From: Gloeobacter violaceus PCC 7421
GTDB taxonomy: Bacteria > Cyanobacteriota > Cyanobacteriia > Gloeobacterales > Gloeobacteraceae
DNA length: 64,000 nucleotides
Reading direction: 5' to 3'
Assembly (NCBI RefSeq): GCF_000011385.1
Contig: NC_005125.1
Coordinates: forward strand, 4,278,001 to 4,342,000
Within the stretch, counting starts at the first letter, position 1, and each line of letters opens with the position of its first letter. A program made the position numbers and the translations under genes. A model generated the notes under the pieces. That model searched no databases. It saw only the letters and a program-made list of their open reading frames with translations, and had not been told where the DNA came from. This document shows, one piece after another, positions 63,864-64,000 of this stretch.

Positions 63864-64000
63864 GTGGCCATCGATTCCACGATTACCGCTTTCAGAGAAC
63901 CAGCCATAGACAAAATCTACGGTCCGCACAAAGGTCTCAAGCCTGCCCAACTAAGGCAACTCAGCCGCCTGTACAGCCGGCCGTTCCCCGTGAACCGCTT
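63864..64000 (+). CDS. hflX: GTPase HflX, N-terminus (cut by window edge)
   Basis: The open frame entering the right edge reads DKIYGPHKGLKPAQLRQLSR, matching the IYGNxxGLKPxQLKxLxRLY start of cyanobacterial HflX, a ribosome-associated GTPase. Only about 45 codons are visible. The start is uncertain. GTG 63864 overlaps a perfect TATAAT box (63858-63863); if that box is the promoter, translation must begin further downstream. Confidence 0.6.
   Translation, partial: MAIDSTITAFREPAIDKIYGPHKGLKPAQLRQLSRLYSRPFPVNR

Noticed and set aside
1-64000. CRISPR arrays, tRNA/rRNA genes and transposase genes
   Set aside because: Spacers were read for regular direct repeats, cloverleaf signatures and DDE/HUH-type proteins; none was convincing. 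The Cas4-like nuclease at 47389 has no cas neighbours.

Overview
GC-rich bacterial DNA, most likely a chromosomal segment of a cyanobacterium of the Gloeobacter type. The case for a cyanobacterium rests on cyanophycinase, a Psb35-like one-helix protein, an NMN-dependent CobT/UPF0284 protein, a cyanobacterial-style HflX N-terminus at the right edge, LL-diaminopimelate aminotransferase, two Uma2-type genes and S-layer-homology (SLH) secreted proteins. The assignment to Gloeobacter, which lacks thylakoids, is inference from composition and gene content and was not checked by a search.

Layout. 1-10 kb: leuS (cut by the left edge), a b561-type cytochrome, dnaG, small unknown genes, an Aquifex-type aconitase, a TPR protein and two unknown acidic/small genes. 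Two inverted copies of a ~205 bp dispersed repeat lie at 2574-2778 and 10077-10279. 10-17 kb: a conflict/defence-like island. A STAND NTPase (EAD + NB-ARC + TPR), a TPR protein with a small stand-alone EAD protein, and an alpha/beta-hydrolase with a C-terminal EAD share the same ~70-residue effector-associated domain. The hydrolase gene sits directly on the stump of a vapC toxin gene downstream of an intact vapB. 17-25 kb: a histidine kinase/NarL regulator pair divergent from a partial contractile-injection-system locus (Pvc16-like cap, sheath, three gp19-type tube proteins, two small assembly proteins, DUF6760), followed by a Ser/Thr kinase with a zinc-ribbon N-terminus.

25-40 kb: dapL, a restriction-endonuclease-like protein, two SLH proteins (one with VCBS repeats), an alcohol dehydrogenase, an MCE-type lipid transport pair (ATPase + MlaD-like), parD with a frameshifted parE, tRNase Z, a large FG-GAP/VCBS secreted protein and a Uma2-type protein. 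40-47 kb: a compact operon of cyanophycinase and a complete oligopeptide ABC importer (cphB-oppA-B-C-D-F), then an OmpR-type regulator. 47-64 kb: a RecB/Cas4-like nuclease, a YihY-family protein, an exported Lon-N-domain protein, a Psb35-like protein, and a five-gene same-strand run (signal-peptide TPR protein, DAC-like protein with DGA and RHR motifs, ABC exporter, GTPase, zinc ribbon). After that come a two-half M16 peptidase, CobT/UPF0284, an RTX-calpain protease, a sugar-type ABC permease and the start of hflX.

The strongest candidate for a little-described system is the EAD-linked island at 11-17 kb: NTPase sensor, adaptor and hydrolase effector appear wired together by one shared domain, with the hydrolase placed under an antitoxin gene. 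The DAC-like/ABC/GTPase run at 51.4-57.0 kb and the incomplete injection-system locus are the next most interesting. No rRNA gene, tRNA gene, CRISPR array or insertion-sequence transposase was recognised.
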